This document shows positions 26,284 through 40,000 of a DNA stretch of 64,000 nucleotides, piece by piece; the first letter of the stretch is position 1, and each line of letters begins with the position of its first letter. This DNA comes from Torymus aiolomorphi (lineage: Eukaryota > Arthropoda > Insecta > Hymenoptera > Torymidae), in NCBI GenBank assembly GCA_036365515.1, contig CM070873.1:190148604-190212603 (forward strand). Direction: 5' to 3'. The position numbers were made by a program, and so were the translations under genes. Below the pieces are notes generated by a model. That model did no database searches. It was not told where the DNA came from and saw nothing but the letters and a program-made list of their open reading frames with translations.

Positions 26284-27625
26284 TGTGCCTCGCTCTCTCT
26301 AGTTACTGTTTCTACGTCTCGATCTCAACGCCGCTGTCTCTACTCCTTTTTCTCTACGTTTCTGTCTTTACGCTTCTCTCTCTACGTCTCTGACTCTATT
26401 TTCTGTCCCTACGTCTTTTTCTCTACGTTTCGGTCTCTACGTCTCTTACTCTATGTCTCTGTTTCGACGTCATTGTCTGTATATCCTTGTCTCTATTTCT
26501 ATATCTCTACGCCTCTTTCTCTACGCCTCTGTCCCTATGTCTGTCACTACCTATTTATCTCTATTTCTTTGCCAGTATGTTTCCGTTTAAAATACTATGC
26601 CTCTACTTCTCCATCTCTACGTTTCTGTCTCGACGTTTCTGACACTACGGCTCTATCTCTCCGCCTATCACTACACGTCTTTGTCTCTATGTCACTTTCT
26701 CTTTCAACGTAGCTGTGTCTACGTCTCTGTCTATCCATCACTGTCTACACATCTCGCTTTATCTACGTCACTGTCTCAAGTTTGTGTCTCAATTTCTCTT
26801 TCTATACGTCTCGGTCTCTACGCCTCTTCCTCAATGCCTCTATTTCTCCGTCTCTGTCTCTACATTTTCTGTCTCTATGTCTCTGTCTCTATATTTTTGT
26901 CTCTATGTCTCTGTCTCTACATTTCCCTCTCTACATCTCTGCCTCTACATTTCGGTCTCTATGTCTCTGTCTCTACATTTAGGTCTCTATGTCTGTACAT
27001 TACTGTCTCTATGTCTTTGTCTCTATATTTCTGTCTCTATGCCTGTCTCTAATCATCTGCTTCTATGTCTCTGTCTGGACGTCGCTCTATCTACATTCTG
27101 TCTACGTCTCTCTCTATATGACGATGTCTCTTTTTTCTGCCCCTGCGTCTCTTCCTTTACTCGTCTGTCTCTACGTCTCTTCACCTATGTCTCTGTCTCT
27201 ACATCTCTATCTCTACTGCTCTTTTTACACATCTTTGCCTCTTCGTCTTTGTCTCTACTTCTTTGTTTCTACTTTTCTCTATACATTTCGGTCTATACAT
27301 CTCTATTTCTATTCCTCGGTCTCTATCTTTACTTGTCTTTTCCTACGCCTCTGTTTCTGTCCCCTCTCTACGTTTCTGTCTCTAATTCTCTGACACTACG
27401 TTTCTATCTCTTTGCCTCTGACTTTACTTCTCTGTCCCTTAGCCTCTATCTGGATGTAGATCTCTCTATCTTCTGTCTCTACGTCTCGGTCTCCACATTG
27501 TTGTCTCTATTTTCTGTCTCTATGTATATGTCTCTATGTCTTTATCTCTACGCATCTTTCTCTACGTTTATGTTACTTCGTTGTTGTCACTACTTCTTTG
27601 TCTTTACGTTTGTCCTTACATATTG
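26284..27625. repeat. Pyrimidine-rich minisatellite (TCTCTACGTCTCTG-like)
   Basis: About 1.3 kb of imperfect 6- and 12-bp repeats (GTCTCTACGTCTCT, TATGTCTCTGTCTC). Long Ser/Leu/Tyr/Val frames across it on plus are artefacts of the repeat lacking stops. Confidence 0.93.
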
Positions 27626-27660
27626 AACATAAAAATTAATTTTATCGCACAGTGTGACCT

Positions 27661-27802
27661 AAGTCCGTACTTAAGTCACGCCTATCCATGACTTAAGTAG
27701 TCGATTATTGCACCGTGTTTATCGCACTCGCTACACTCGTGCGCTAACCTCACAGTGCAAAAATGGACTGCTTAAGGCACAAATAGGTGTGACAGCGGAC
27801 TT
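27661..27802. repeat. Hairpin repeat (cluster 2, member a)
   Basis: AAGTCCG...CTTAAGTCACGCCTATC is matched by AATAGGTGTGAC...CGGACTT; GCACTCGCTACACTCGTGC sits in the loop. Confidence 0.8.
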
Positions 27803-27828
27803 CGATAAACGTGCTATAAAATAGTATA

Positions 27829-27940
27829 CGATACTCATGACTTGAGTGGCCCATCGTACGACGTGAATAAATCGCCCTCGCTACGCTCCGGCCCTAACTT
27901 CACGCCGTGCAATAATGAGCCACTTAAGTCACACGTATCG
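27829..27940. repeat. Hairpin repeat (cluster 2, member b)
   Basis: CGATACTCATGACTTGAGTGG is matched by CCACTTAAGTCACACGTATCG; the loop contains CCCTCGCTACGCTCCGG. Confidence 0.8.
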
Positions 27941-27982
27941 TAATTTACTATAATAGTACATTACGGTACGGGTGGGGAAGAT

Positions 27983-28049
27983 GATTATTTACCACATGAG
28001 ACGTTCTTCGCACGAGCGAAGAGAGTGAGTCGGATGCGGTAAATAATCA
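27983..28049. repeat. Hairpin repeat (cluster 2, member c)
   Basis: GATTATTTACCACATGAG is matched by CGGATGCGGTAAATAATC; the loop carries TTCGCACGAGCGAAGAG. Confidence 0.8.
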
Positions 28050-28084
28050 CCTTACGCACCAGTGTCGTACAGTATTTTATACCA

Positions 28085-28688
28085 CGAGAGCCTAATAATC
28101 ATATTAAAGATATAATTTTGATATTAGAATGGTATAAAAAATGTTTTTTTATTCAAACGTATGAATAATTTATCGTTAAACATGGATTGACAAAAATAAA
28201 ATAATAAAATAATACGTTACAATAAGTTTCACATAAAAATAAAAAAAAAATAGTCTGTCTCCAAGACAACGATAATGATATTCCTATGTATTTTTATGCG
28301 CTGAATTCAAATATGAACTTAAGATGATGCCTTATACCGACATATTTCTATTACGTTCCGACCACAATATTTTAACCTTATAACAAGCTTATAAAAGATC
28401 ATATTTTTTATTTCATCTCCTCACCATACATATGGACATGATTATCGTTCTTCTAACACCGACAAATTTTATTTTTCATGGGTCTATATAATAAAAAATA
28501 TAACTTTTTTCTATAATATCTGTTATATATTGACACAGGTTTTAAAAAAAAAAAGATTATCGTAATACTTATAATAAAATGGAACGCAATATAATAGAAG
28601 AAGAAAATAACGACTTAAAATTTGTTTAAAGAAATGGATATGTAAGTATTTACATAATCATCTTATAAAAATACTTTTTTATAATTGA
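28085..28688. other. AT-rich stretch without gene
   Basis: No recognisable coding region or structured repeat. Confidence 0.5.
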
Positions 28689-28799
28689 CAAGGAAAGGAT
28701 ACTTGTTGTCCGCCTCCGATTTTCATGAGATTTCGCATATGAGTAGAGTGTCAAAAAATATTCGACACGTATTTTTTTTTATCTGCGGAAAAACATATC
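28689..28799. repeat. Dispersed repeat fragment interrupted by copia LTR
   Basis: Reverse complement of 44295-44415 and related to 43855-43975 (shared TCCGATTTTCATGA, AAAAAATATTCGACACGTATTTT, CTGCGGAAAAACATAT). Similarity stops where the copia LTR begins. Confidence 0.7.
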
Positions 28800-29057
28800 T
28801 GTTGTAATGTTGAGGTATTGTGGATAATAAATAAGTGAATGTTAGACGGAGTTAATTAATAAAGAAGTATAATAAGGATTAGTTGGATACATGTGCTCTA
28901 CGTCTGCACTACATGACGGTCGACAAGAGAGAGGTTCAGTGCGCAGGGCGCTTGCGCGCCTCTAGTAGGCCGCGCCTCCAAAGTACGAATAGGTGACGCC
29001 ACTAGTATCATACATTAGGTGATTAGGTCTAGATATAATATTTACCATAATTCAACA
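28800..29057 (-). repeat. 3' LTR of Ty1/copia element
   Basis: 258 bp bounded by TGTTG...CAACA. On the minus strand it follows the copia pol end and a purine-rich AAGGAGGCG, as expected for a 3' LTR with polypurine tract. No matching 5' LTR is found upstream of gag, so the element is truncated at its 5' end. Confidence 0.75.
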
Positions 29058-29141
29058 CGCCTCCTTAAATTTTTACTCTAGACCTTTACAAAATTTACTT
29101 ATCATAATTACATTTTCTTTGTTCAACTTTTGTTTACAATT

Positions 29142-32100
29142 TTAAATCAATTTTAACGCTGTTCTATTTTTAACAAATTTTTTCTTGTCTAAACTCTTAG
29201 TTAACATATCAGCTATATTACAGATTGAATTAATTTTAACAATATTTATAATTCCATTTTCGTAATTTTCGTTAATGTAATGATATTGTACTTCGACGTG
29301 CTTCGAATTTTTGGTAAAATTTCCGAACTTTGCTATTGCACCTGAGTTGTCTTCGTATATTTTTATAGCATTTTCAAATTTTACGTGAAACGATTCACTC
29401 AACAAGTTTCTTATAAATAATACTTCTGTCACTGCTTCCGACATAGCTGTATATTCCGCAAAAGTCGAACATTTTGTAACCGTATTCTGTTTATGAGTTT
29501 TCCAAAAAACTAAATTTTCAAATAATCTTACTATAAAACCTGTTGTTGATTTTCTGTCTACATTGTCGCCTGCATAGTCAGAGTCTACCATGCAGTGTAA
29601 TATCATGATTACAATTATACGTTAATTTTAGGTCTTTTGTTTTGACTAAATACTTCAGAATTCTCATAGCGTATTTAAAGTGTGTTTCATCGTAACAACT
29701 TTAGTATCGACTCAAATAATTTACGCTGAATGCTATATCTGGCCTAGTGCCTGTACTTATATATAACAATTCTCCTATCAAATTTCTGTACTTTATAGTT
29801 TCATCGCTTTCGCTAGCTTGATCTAACTTAAGATTAGTTTCCATTGGAGTATCATACAATTTTGCATTCTCCAGATTGTATTTTTTGGCCAAAGATTCAA
29901 TATATTTAGTTTGACTTAAAGTCATCTTACTTCTATCTTCACTATAATCTATGTCTATTCCTATATATTGTCCAATTTTTCCAAGATTTTTCATTGCAAA
30001 TTTTTGCATTGAATTATCGTTTATTTCATTTATTTTAATTTTGTCTCTACAACTAATTAATAAATCATCTACAAAGACTAGTATATATATATTGGATCTT
30101 TGCCTGTATTGTTCACATACAAACAGTAATCATACTTATTTCTCTCTAAATTTAACCTTTTTACATATTCGTTAAAACATTCATACCATGCTCGAGGGCT
30201 TTCCCTGAGTCCGTACAACGCTTTTCGTAGTTTGCAAGTTTTGTTTTTTTGAACTTCATAGCCTTTCGGTACATTCACTTCGGATTTCACATTCTCATTC
30301 AAGAACGCCGTTTCTACGTCCATTTGTTCTATGAAGAATTTATTTTTACAAGAATAAGACAACAAAATTTTTAATGTTTGCATTTTTTCTACAGGAGAAT
30401 AAACATTTTCAACGTATTCTTTCTGTTGAAAGCCTCTAACAACTAATCTAGCTTTATACGTGTTATCATTTTTCCTTTTATAAACCCATTTAACATCAAT
30501 TATTTCTTTATCTAGGTCTATCTACAATTTCCCATATGTCATTTTTAACTAAGCTTGATATCTCTTTATTCATTGCAATTTGCCATTCATGACTTTCTTT
30601 TGAGTTTAGCGCCTCCTCGAATGTACTAGGAGTATTCGCATCTACATAATTTATGTAAATAAAGTGTGAAACGGGATTTCCAAATCTATTTACTGGACTT
30701 TTCTTCCTGTCAGATTTTCTCGGTACTTTTAGATCTTGTCTATTAGTTTTGGATTCGTTACTTTCAAAATTCTCACAATTGTCGTTGTTTGTTTGATTAT
30801 TATTAACATCATCACTATGTATTTCTTTTCCTCTACCAGACTCGAGAGTCGTAGTAGAAGGAGATTGATTATTTTCGTACCCTTTATTTTCTAAATTTAC
30901 AATTACACGATCCTTTTCATCATCAGATTTTTCTAAGCAAATGAATTCAATATTTTGTTCAACGACTTCAACGTGTCTAGCATTAATTACTCTATTATTT
31001 ACAAGAACTCTATAACCATTTTCGGTATATCCTACTAGTACGCCTAATTCGACTTTATTATCCCATTTGCTTTGTCTTAACGCTTCTGGGACTCTTACAG
31101 AAACTGTACTACCGTAAATTTTTAAGTGTTGAACATTTGGCCTTTTGCCAAAGAATATTTCATAAGGAGTCTTGTTTTCTTTTGTGTTAGCAATCGTTCT
31201 ATTTTTTAAGTAAGCTACGGTTTTCATTACTTCCGGCCAGTATCTCCTATGTATCCTAGCTTTTCTAATTAAACACCTACCTATGTCCATAGCTGACCTA
31301 TTATATCTTTCCGCTACGCCATTTAATTCATGGACGTAGGGTGGACCAGGTTGTAATTGAATCCCTTTGAATTTAATAAACTCATAAATATCTTTGTTTA
31401 AATATTCTTTTCCATTGTCACATTGTAACTTTTTTACTCTTTTATTCAAAATGTTTTCAACTTGATTGACAAATTCTATAAAGCAACTTGCAGTTTCTGA
31501 CTTATTTTTAATACAAAAAATTCTATTCCATTCACTGTAATCGTCTATGAATGTTAGAAAGTATTTTTCACCACCATAACCTATAGTGTTATGTGGTCCA
31601 TTTAGATCCGTATGTATTAATTCCAAAATTTCACTAGTTTTTGATCTGTCATTTTTAAATGGTACATTTGACATTTTACTCTCAATGCAGTTTGCGCATT
31701 TCATATCAATATTTTCTATTTTACTGGGCAAGCTTATTGCTAATTTATCATTCACTAATTTGTTTAGATATTGAAAATTGACGTGGCCTAATACCCTGTG
31801 CCATCTCTCTTTTTCAGTTAATTTTATGTTATTTACATATGTTTCATTTGGTATGCTTTTGTTTACAAGACTTTTCATAAAGTACAAATTTTCCTTTTTA
31901 TATGCAATAACTAATAACTTTCTATATTTATTATAAATTTTGGCATTTTCATTTCTGGCTACTACTGTACAATTTTGAGTTATTTTAGATAAACTTAATA
32001 AATTTTGCTTAATTCCGTTTACATAGTATACATTATTTAAAACAATATTTGAAACATTATAATAATTTTTGAACTGTACTTCTATATTGCCTACTTTCGT

Positions 32101-32690
32101 AGCTTTTAAGATTTTTCCATCCGGTAATTTAACATTTATAGGTTCTTTCAAGTTTACATAATTATCGAAAAATTTATCATTTTGTACTATATGATCAGTG
32201 CACCCACTGTCTAATAACCATAGTAATTCGGTACAGTTTTGGTTAAATTCGCATCCTGTTACCTGATTAATTTGCGGATTAACTACTTGTGTTATCCAAG
32301 CTTCAGTTGAGTCTGCTTCTGTAGTTCTTGCTGAGCGTTGTTCACTAGACGCTTCGCCTCTCTGTTGATCTAGATGTCTACCTACGCCTCGCCCTCTGCC
32401 AGATTGAGCGACTCTGCCTCGGTTGTTGCCTCTCTATCATAGTTTGGACGACCTCCTTGGGCACCTCTGCCCCTGTTGCCCTGTTGACCCTTTTGACTCC
32501 AACAGTCCTTTTGTCGGTGGCCAGTTTTTCCACAGAAAAGGCATTTCTCTTCGAACTTAGCTGTAAAAGTACTCATATTACCTTTTTTATCAAATTCATT
32601 TTTTGACACGTTCTTTTCTTTAATTTTAGATTTGACATAGTTTACTGTCCTTTGTTGCTCCGGTATGACGTCTATGAAATCTCTAATGTT
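29142..32690 (-). pseudogene. pol: Ty1/copia gag-pol (zinc knuckle, protease, integrase, RT, RNase H), broken
   Basis: Reading on minus from 32690. Gag zinc knuckle CLFCGKTGHRQKDC (CX2CX4HX4C). RGG-rich linker with a frameshift near 32435. Protease active site LLDSGCTDH near 32210. Integrase zinc region WHRVLGHVN...CANC and catalytic core with HTDLNGP, CDNGKEY and NGVAERYNRS (D, D and E regions, copia spacing). RT WYECFNEYV block, then VDD reached only by a shift in an AT run near 30095. RNase H DSDYAGD and EDNSGAIAK up to 29142. Other breaks: frameshift near 30512, stop TAA 29701-29703, frameshift near 29605. The element type is clear; this copy is dead. Confidence 0.93.
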
Positions 32691-34103
32691 GCTGTAGCTT
32701 GGTGGTATCCACTTTTATACCAGGCATATTTAAAAACATTTTGAAATCTTGGTGAACAAAATTGATTATGGGTTAGAGATTGTAGTTTGATTATATTATT
32801 TCTCTTGTGTAATTTAGAATCATAATTCATAAGAAGTGTTATGTCTGATAATTTCCTTATAAAGTTTTTCCATAATCGAAAACCATATACATCAAGAGGC
32901 TGTATCTGACCAGTTGTGCCTTTTGGTATCGTTTTCAATATAAGATTTCGGTAAAGCTTCTTTTACAGCGTTTTCATATTGTCCACTCCATGAATCTAAT
33001 AGCAGTATAGGTGAATTCCCACTGTGAATCAAAAATATATTTTGAATCCAAATTTGAAATAGTTCCTTGGATAATTTACCGGACGCTGATGCTTTATATT
33101 TTCTGGTTTGAATAAAGTTTTCATTACTTTAGGTGCAAATTGCCCATGAGCCTCTTCAAAACTATAAATAACCGGGACATAAACTCTCCCTCTGCTGATA
33201 TAGTTGGTTGAATAGTGTAACTATGTGTTGTAGAAGATACCGACTAAACGATGTTTTCTAAATTTTTAATCCCCTCATAACAAACAGTGCGACCACTATG
33301 TATCTTAGAGATACAATTTAGAATTGAACCCACTTTGATCAGAATTGTAAACGTTTTGAGCACCATGTACTTTAATGAGATTTTTGACATCGTTAACAAA
33401 ATTTGCTTAGTGTTGTTCTACCTCTATTGCCTTCTGTGTAGATGACATAGTAATAAATTTTGTTACTTTACGTGAAACAATGTGATATTTTTTTTGAATA
33501 TTTGAATCCATCTATGTAAAGATTTAATCCACGGAATATTTAGTTCTGCTGTCTTTACGAGAGCCCATCTTTTTATATCAATATCGTGCAGAGTCATTTT
33601 TGATTCTATCGCCTCTTTAACTTTTTGCAGTACATAAGTTGTTATTCCGTATACAATAGTTGTTCTGGTACCCCTGCTTCAATTTGTAATTTCCACTGTC
33701 ACAATTGGCGATCGGAAGTAACTTTTCTATAGTTCGACTGTACACTTGTCAAGTATAATGGCTTTCTCTTTCCACTTTGCCAATACTGCACTGCCTGTTT
33801 CTTATATTCAAAGTCTACATCTTCTTCACTCGGCAAAGAAGCAGGAACCTCTGCATAATCTTCATTTAATTCATCCTCTTCTTCAATATCTTGTGGAAGG
33901 GTATCACTGTAGTCATCCTCAAAAAGTAAAGTATATTCTTCTTCTGTATGTAAATTGTAATTTATACTCTCCTTTATTATATTTTCTATTACATGGTATA
34001 AAGTTATCTCTTGTTCGTTAGCTTGTGCTTCTTCAATTTTAACATTGTTAGGATTAAAGATTATAGATAACAAAGATATTACAACCAGTGGATTAATAGT
34101 CAT
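32672..34103 (-). pseudogene. pogo/CENP-B-like (DDE_1) transposase remnant
   Basis: The acidic N-terminal frame (34103-33699) ends in QAVQYWQSGKRKPLYLTSVQ, like the helix-turn-helix start of this family. Broken frames follow with LHDIDIKRWALVKTAEL (CENP-B-type helix-turn-helix), VYNSDQSGFNS (first catalytic Asp, about 33330), SPILLLDSW (second Asp, about 33005) and IPKGTTGQIQPLDVYGFR (about 32910). Numerous stops and frame changes. Its 3' end overlaps the copia 5' break near 32690, where one element cut the other. TIRs were not identified. Confidence 0.8.
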
Positions 34104-34825
34104 TTTTCAATTTTATTTGTGGCAATGATGTTCAAGCAACAGCCGTAGATTATTTATTCTATAATTATTATTTTACTTAAAATAACTTTATTTTATTTTC
34201 ATGAAAGTTAATTGAACTAACTTTTATTTCGGATATTTCATCATTTTATCCCCTTTATTATAATTGATGGCTATGTTATTTCACGTTTTATTCGTAACCT
34301 GATTGGTCGGAAGCGTTGCCATGCTGTAGCTATGTGCATGGCAACGTAATGTTGTTTATTTACATTTTTCTCATAAGGTTATTTTCCCATTTTTTAATAT
34401 TGTATTCAAAGCACAGTTGATCTCCGCGCGCGCAGCGCGCGTTTGATCTAGTCTTCTTTTTAAAATAAAGTTATGTTTCACTGAAATAAAAATATTATAA
34501 TTATTACAATATTATGTGACACACACAAATAATTTAATTTATTTTATTTGCTTATTATATGGTAGAGAGAATCGTGCCAGTTTAATATAATAAATACATT
34601 AAATAATCAAATTGAATATCTGTATTTACACTCAAGCGCGCGCACGCACTCACACGCTTACACTCGCACGCTCATACGATTTCATTAATTTTATTTATTA
34701 ATTGTATTAAATGCGCAAGATACTCATTACAATAAAATATTATACTAGTTTTATTTAAAACAGTTATTAAGGGCATGTAGAATAAGAGTAAGAAACTTTA
34801 CTGGCCACCACGTGTTTTAATTAAA
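34104..34825. other. AT-rich stretch without gene
   Basis: Contains a GATCTCCGCGCGCGCAGCGCGCGTTTGATC-type imperfect GC palindrome near 34421-34449 and a short (CG)(CA) tract near 34635-34670. Otherwise nothing recognised. Confidence 0.5.
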
Positions 34826-35721
34826 AAATTATTTATTTTTATTTATTTATTCAGAGTACATTATAGAAGTACATTACATTATTGTAACCCTGCAGAGAAA
34901 AATAAATTTCCTGTTTGCAGGTCCCGAGTATATAATATACTTAAAATTAAAACTAATACTAATTCTTAAAACTATGAAATATTTTTAACATCATAATAGA
35001 CTTTCTAAACAGTAATATGTAAATATGCGATATGCAATTATCTAAATTTTCGACTTGAATTACTATAACGAACTTATAGTATCAAATCGTTTTCAAGGAA
35101 TATTCAACTCGTTTTCAATAAATATTTTTCACAATCCATTCTTTTATTTTGTATCTCGCAGGTCTTTTGTCTATATCTAGAGTTTTGAGCTCATTTGATA
35201 GTATATTAAAAGTCTTTATTGCAGTTATATAATTGTTTTTTTTCGCTTACTCTTTTGTCAATTTTTGGTAATAATATAGCTTTATTTCTTGTCTTACTAT
35301 TTGAGTTTGTGAATATATTTTTCATTTCGCTGTAATGATATTTTAAGCAGTCCCATGTGAATAGTTGCTTAATATTCATAGGTTTATTTTGCTCAAACGT
35401 GTTTTTGAAAACTAGTTTAAGTAGTCTGTTTTTTATATTTTGAAGTAAATGTTGATTGTTTTTATATACACCTCCCCAGGCAATTATCCCATAATTAATA
35501 ACACTGTGAAAAAACGCATAGTAAATAACCTTTAATGTACTTGTTTGCATAAATTTATTGATTTTGTAAAAGATGAAATTTAAGTAACTTGTTTTTTTGA
35601 TTAGGTAGTTAATATGTTCATCCCATTTTAGATTATAATCAAAATTTACTCCTAAATATTTACACGAGTCAACTCTCTTTATTTTTTCTTTGTTAATATA
35701 TATGTCACGTCCTAAAACATA
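34826..35721 (-). pseudogene. Non-LTR retrotransposon, RT C-terminal part and 3' tail
   Basis: Minus strand: RDIYINKEKIKRVDSCKYLG then NLKWDEHINYLIKKT, INYGIIAWGG and LLKLVFKN, typical of the region after the RT palm in jockey/CR1-type elements. The 3' end is a TAATAAATAAATAAAAATAAAT-like tail at about 34825-34855, a common tail type for these elements. The reading frame starts exactly at the ACATA junction (35717-35721) and joins in frame to the RT segment at 40801-41250. Confidence 0.85.
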
Positions 35722-36186
35722 ACACGACTGGGATTATTAACTCAATTAAGAATTAATGCTCTTTTTGGTCGTAGCTGCGCCAGCTAATAAACCATGGACG
35801 AGCTGAGGAAAGGAGTGTAATATCAAATTCACTGTTAACGTTGAGATTCAGGTTTGACTAATTTTTCTTGAATTAGGATTGGATTTCTATAAGGACCAAC
35901 AGTGGATAGCACGAACGTCTCGTAAAGATCGTTTGGCCGCACGTATCCCCATATGGACTAGGAATAAGGTCACGAGCCCAGGAATTAATGTACAATATAT
36001 AGGAACACTAAATTTTGCCCTACTCAGGTTATTCCTCAGGTTCGCCCTTCCCTATAAAGAGCATAGCTCGCAATTGAATTTACTGGCTAAAATTTGTCTA
36101 ATTGATATTCTTCGTTATTCTGACTATTATTTTATTTAATTAGAATTCTGTGCTTTTGAAATATTAAATATTGCAATATTATTCGT

Positions 36187-37040
36187 ACTCAAGTGTACGG
36201 TGACTCGTAAAGTCACACTGAACGAAGTGGGTTACGAAATAATATTTTTAACCTTTTAAAAACTCCATTAGACTCAACTCGTAAAGCTGAAGCTATGGGT
36301 ATTTGAGAAATGCAATTTAGAAAAACAAATTGTTAAATTACTTTTGAATTCTTTATTTTTCCTCAAGAGGTAATGTGTTTTTCTTTAAAAGTGGAAATAT
36401 ACAATAATACTAATCAAACTCAAGTGTACGGTGACTCGTAAAGTCACACTGAACGAAGTGAGTAATGAATAAGTATGTTATTTCTCAAACTACCAGTAGT
36501 CTGGGCTCGTAAAGCTTTGAACTATGATAATTGAGAAATTATGTATTTTCCTTAAATTCAATAAATTTGAAATGTAGTAAAATTTGAACAATAAATTTGA
36601 ATTTTTTTTGTTTGAAATTTGTTTTTAATTTTAATTGAAAAATAGTAAACTTGCAATATTCTTCAAACTCAAGTGTACGGTGACTCGTAAAATCACACTG
36701 AACGAAATGGGTTACGAAGTAATATTTTTAACTTCTCAAAAACTTCATTAGACTCAACTCGTAAAGCTGAAGCTATGGGTATTTGAGAAGATGCAATTTA
36801 GAAAAACAAATTGTTAAATTACCTTTGAATTCTTTATTTTTTCCTCAAGAGGTAATGTGTTTTTCTTTAAAAGTGGAAATATACAATAATACTAATCAAA
36901 CTCAAGTGTACGGTGACTCGTAAAGTCACACTGAACGAAGTGAGTAATGAATAAGTATGTTATTTCTCAAAATACCAGTAGTCTGGGCTCGTAAAGCTTT
37001 GAACTATGATAATTGAGAAATTATGTATTTTCCTTTGAAT
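36187..37040. repeat. Tandem repeat, 480-bp unit of two related halves
   Basis: ACTCAAGTGTACGGTGACTC recurs at about 36187, 36419, 36667 and 36900. Units 1 and 3 match each other (AACTCGTAAAGCTGAAGCTATGGG), as do 2 and 4 (GGGCTCGTAAAGCTTTGAAC): a duplicated 480-bp dimer. Lies inside the 5.07-kb insertion. Confidence 0.9.
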
Positions 37041-40000
37041 TTAGTGTGAAAAGAAAAAAAAATTTGGGAATTTGAATTTTCGTAATAATAAATTTTTAGA
37101 GAGATTGAATTTGGTAATGCTTGAATATTTATTAAAATTTGAAGTTTGAACAGAGTCTAAAGCTTGTGAGGCTTGTGTCGATCTGTTAGAGCAGTCAGCA
37201 AAGCTTGTGAGGCTTGTGTTGATCTGACTGTCGAACAGTGCGCGCTCGGCGTATTTAAATACATTGCTCCTCCTCTTCTTTGGCTGGAAAAACTGCGGTG
37301 TCGAATCGAGTAGTTGCGTCATCTTGTGTTAACGAATCGCTGGTTGACATTTGTAACGGCGGTTGATAATCATATATGCTGCAATGTTAAATGAGGCTAG
37401 TGGTGCGGGAGAACGGTGTCCAATGGTGCGGGGGTGGCCTCCCTTCCAAACGTCAATTTTCAGCCAAGCGGGGGAAAAATCCTATGTTTTAACATAGAGA
37501 GCGGTAGAGAGCGGTCCCTTATCCCTTCTCCAGGGTATTTTCCGGCGGCTCGTATCTTCTTTAAGGAGCGAGAGAGAACGTTGTATGAGTGACAGAGAAA
37601 GAGAGATGAAAGAGACAGAAGATATTCCTATCTCCCTCACTCTTCAATTTCTTCACTGTATTTTTGACAATTTTCTACAGATTGTTTAGATTCATTACAG
37701 ATCGCAAATTTACAAATTATTTATAGTTTATTTCAATAGGTATTTCTAAGACAAGATATTACAAATTTGAACGGTGGTTATAAGTTGATTAGAAGTAAAG
37801 TTATGATGAAATACAAAGGTCGCAAAATATAATAGATAGTTTAACAGAAAAATAATTAATATAATATTACAATAATTATAAGTCTCGTAAAAAATGGTAA
37901 AACTAATCAGTCAAGTATAATATTATAAAGGTGTTCGCAAAATTGTGGTAAATATCGCTATTATTTATTTAGTTGCAATGTTTTACTTAATGTTAACGCA
38001 AATGCAGGAAAGGTTTCATTTCGTTATTGTTACAAATGTGGTTCCAGATTATTTCCAATCATAAAATTTATTAATTTTATATCTATTCGTTGTCTAATTA
38101 AATAATCATCTCTCTAGGGTTTGGATGTGAATATTTGTAATTTGTAGATAATGAAATTATTATAGGAATTAGTTTTTTAAGATTTCACAAGAAAAATATT
38201 AATAAATCAAAAAATTTATAAACAAACAATTATTTTTAAAGATTGTGATTAGGGATTAAATTTATATGAAAATGTAAAGAAAAATTATTGCAGATGAATT
38301 GCGTTGTTAAAATGTGGAAATGTAAAATAGTTAAATAGATATAAACCTTATAAGTTTTAAAATTGGAAAATAATATTTCGTCGCAGGGTAAAGAAATGAA
38401 AAGATTTCCTTAAAAGATCGTATTTTCGATGCTTGTATATGCTATGCAACAACTTAGGGAGAGATAAGAGTTTCCAGATGTGCAGGATATTTCCTCTATA
38501 GGTCCTCAGTAACGGTTTTCATAAAATATATTATTTTATGTAATTGGTGAAATTTTCTTATGCAACTTTATGAAAAGATTAGATTATTCTTTCTAGCTAA
38601 TAATTCAATTATATTATTAAGTTATCTTATTAATTTAATACACTTTTCTTAGAGTTTCTATTGTTTATTTTAAATATTTGAAATTTAATTAATTGCTTTT
38701 AATATCAATGTGTTAAGATACAACTGTTGTATAGCAAAATGTTTTATCTAATGTGTACAGTTCATAAAATTTGCATTAACAAATGAGAATCTCTTATAAA
38801 TAGGCGTAATAGTTAATTATTATTAGAGAATGTACGATTTACAATGTATTATTCAAATTCGAAACAGTTTATTATTTTGAACTTAAAGTTAAGTTAATTA
38901 ATCTAATAGAAGTAAACAAATGGATTATTGTTACTACTAAAACATATTATAATAACGGTTTTATTATCTTCTAGTTTTTACTTAACATAATACAACTTTT
39001 ATCTTGAACAAAATTATTTTCCCTACTTATAGTTATTGGAATATTTAGCGTTATTCTAAATAATATTCTTATGCTATAGTACATTGAGTCCCAAAAGATG
39101 CTGGGAAAATACGTCACCACGTGGAGGGACTTGAGGAAATCCATTTTTATGCATGCGATGGAGAGTACAGATAAACACTCTCTTTGTCTCGGTTTTTCTT
39201 ATAATTAACAATTCCGAATGTTTTACAAAATATGAAATTACCTCTTTAATTAGATAAATGCATAGCAAACTATTACAAATCTGAACGAAAACGCTATGAT
39301 TATTTTAACGCTAGTTATTCGCAATATGAAAGTTATTAATACAAAAAAAATCTAATTTATAATGATATTGGATTTGATAAGTTTATAAAAATAGCCGGTT
39401 ATATAAAATAAACTAGTGGTTAAGATAACTTGTTGCTTTATGCAATATAATAAGTATTATAGTAATTATTTATCGTTTGTTAATAAAGATTCTTTTCATG
39501 TTTATTGGCTGCGTTTACAAAATGCATATGGTTAGTTATAGAGTTATGTTTTTTGGTTTTTGTTGATAGATCTTAATATTATTAATACGGAAACAAGCAA
39601 AAGCTGTTGATTGCAATTTAACAAAAGAATATGGAATTAGTATTATTTTTCCTAATTTCCTTACTGCTATATTTAATATTTAAAGTTGTTAAAATAATTT
39701 TATCTTTAACGGTTTGAGAGATTTTGTCTAATAATGTAAATAATCTTTTCAGTATATAGTATAAGTCGTGTATTCAAAAATTCAGAAAAGCGCGTCTCTG
39801 CGTGGGAAAGCGTCGTATCTATATTTAGTATGGGCCATGTGTTTTACAGCCCCAAGATTACGCATGCGCTAGGGCTATCGTCTTCTTAAGGCTAATTCCA
39901 CATTTTGAAGGAATATTTCCAACTCACATGTAATTGTTCAAAATCCAAAAATGTTTGTTAAATTTGTGATATGTAATAAAACAGTTTATTTATTTATAGC

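Noticed and set aside
26473..27626. Ser/Leu/Tyr-rich frames up to 303 codons on plus
   Set aside because: All follow the TCTCTACG minisatellite; the composition mirrors the repeat and no domain is visible.
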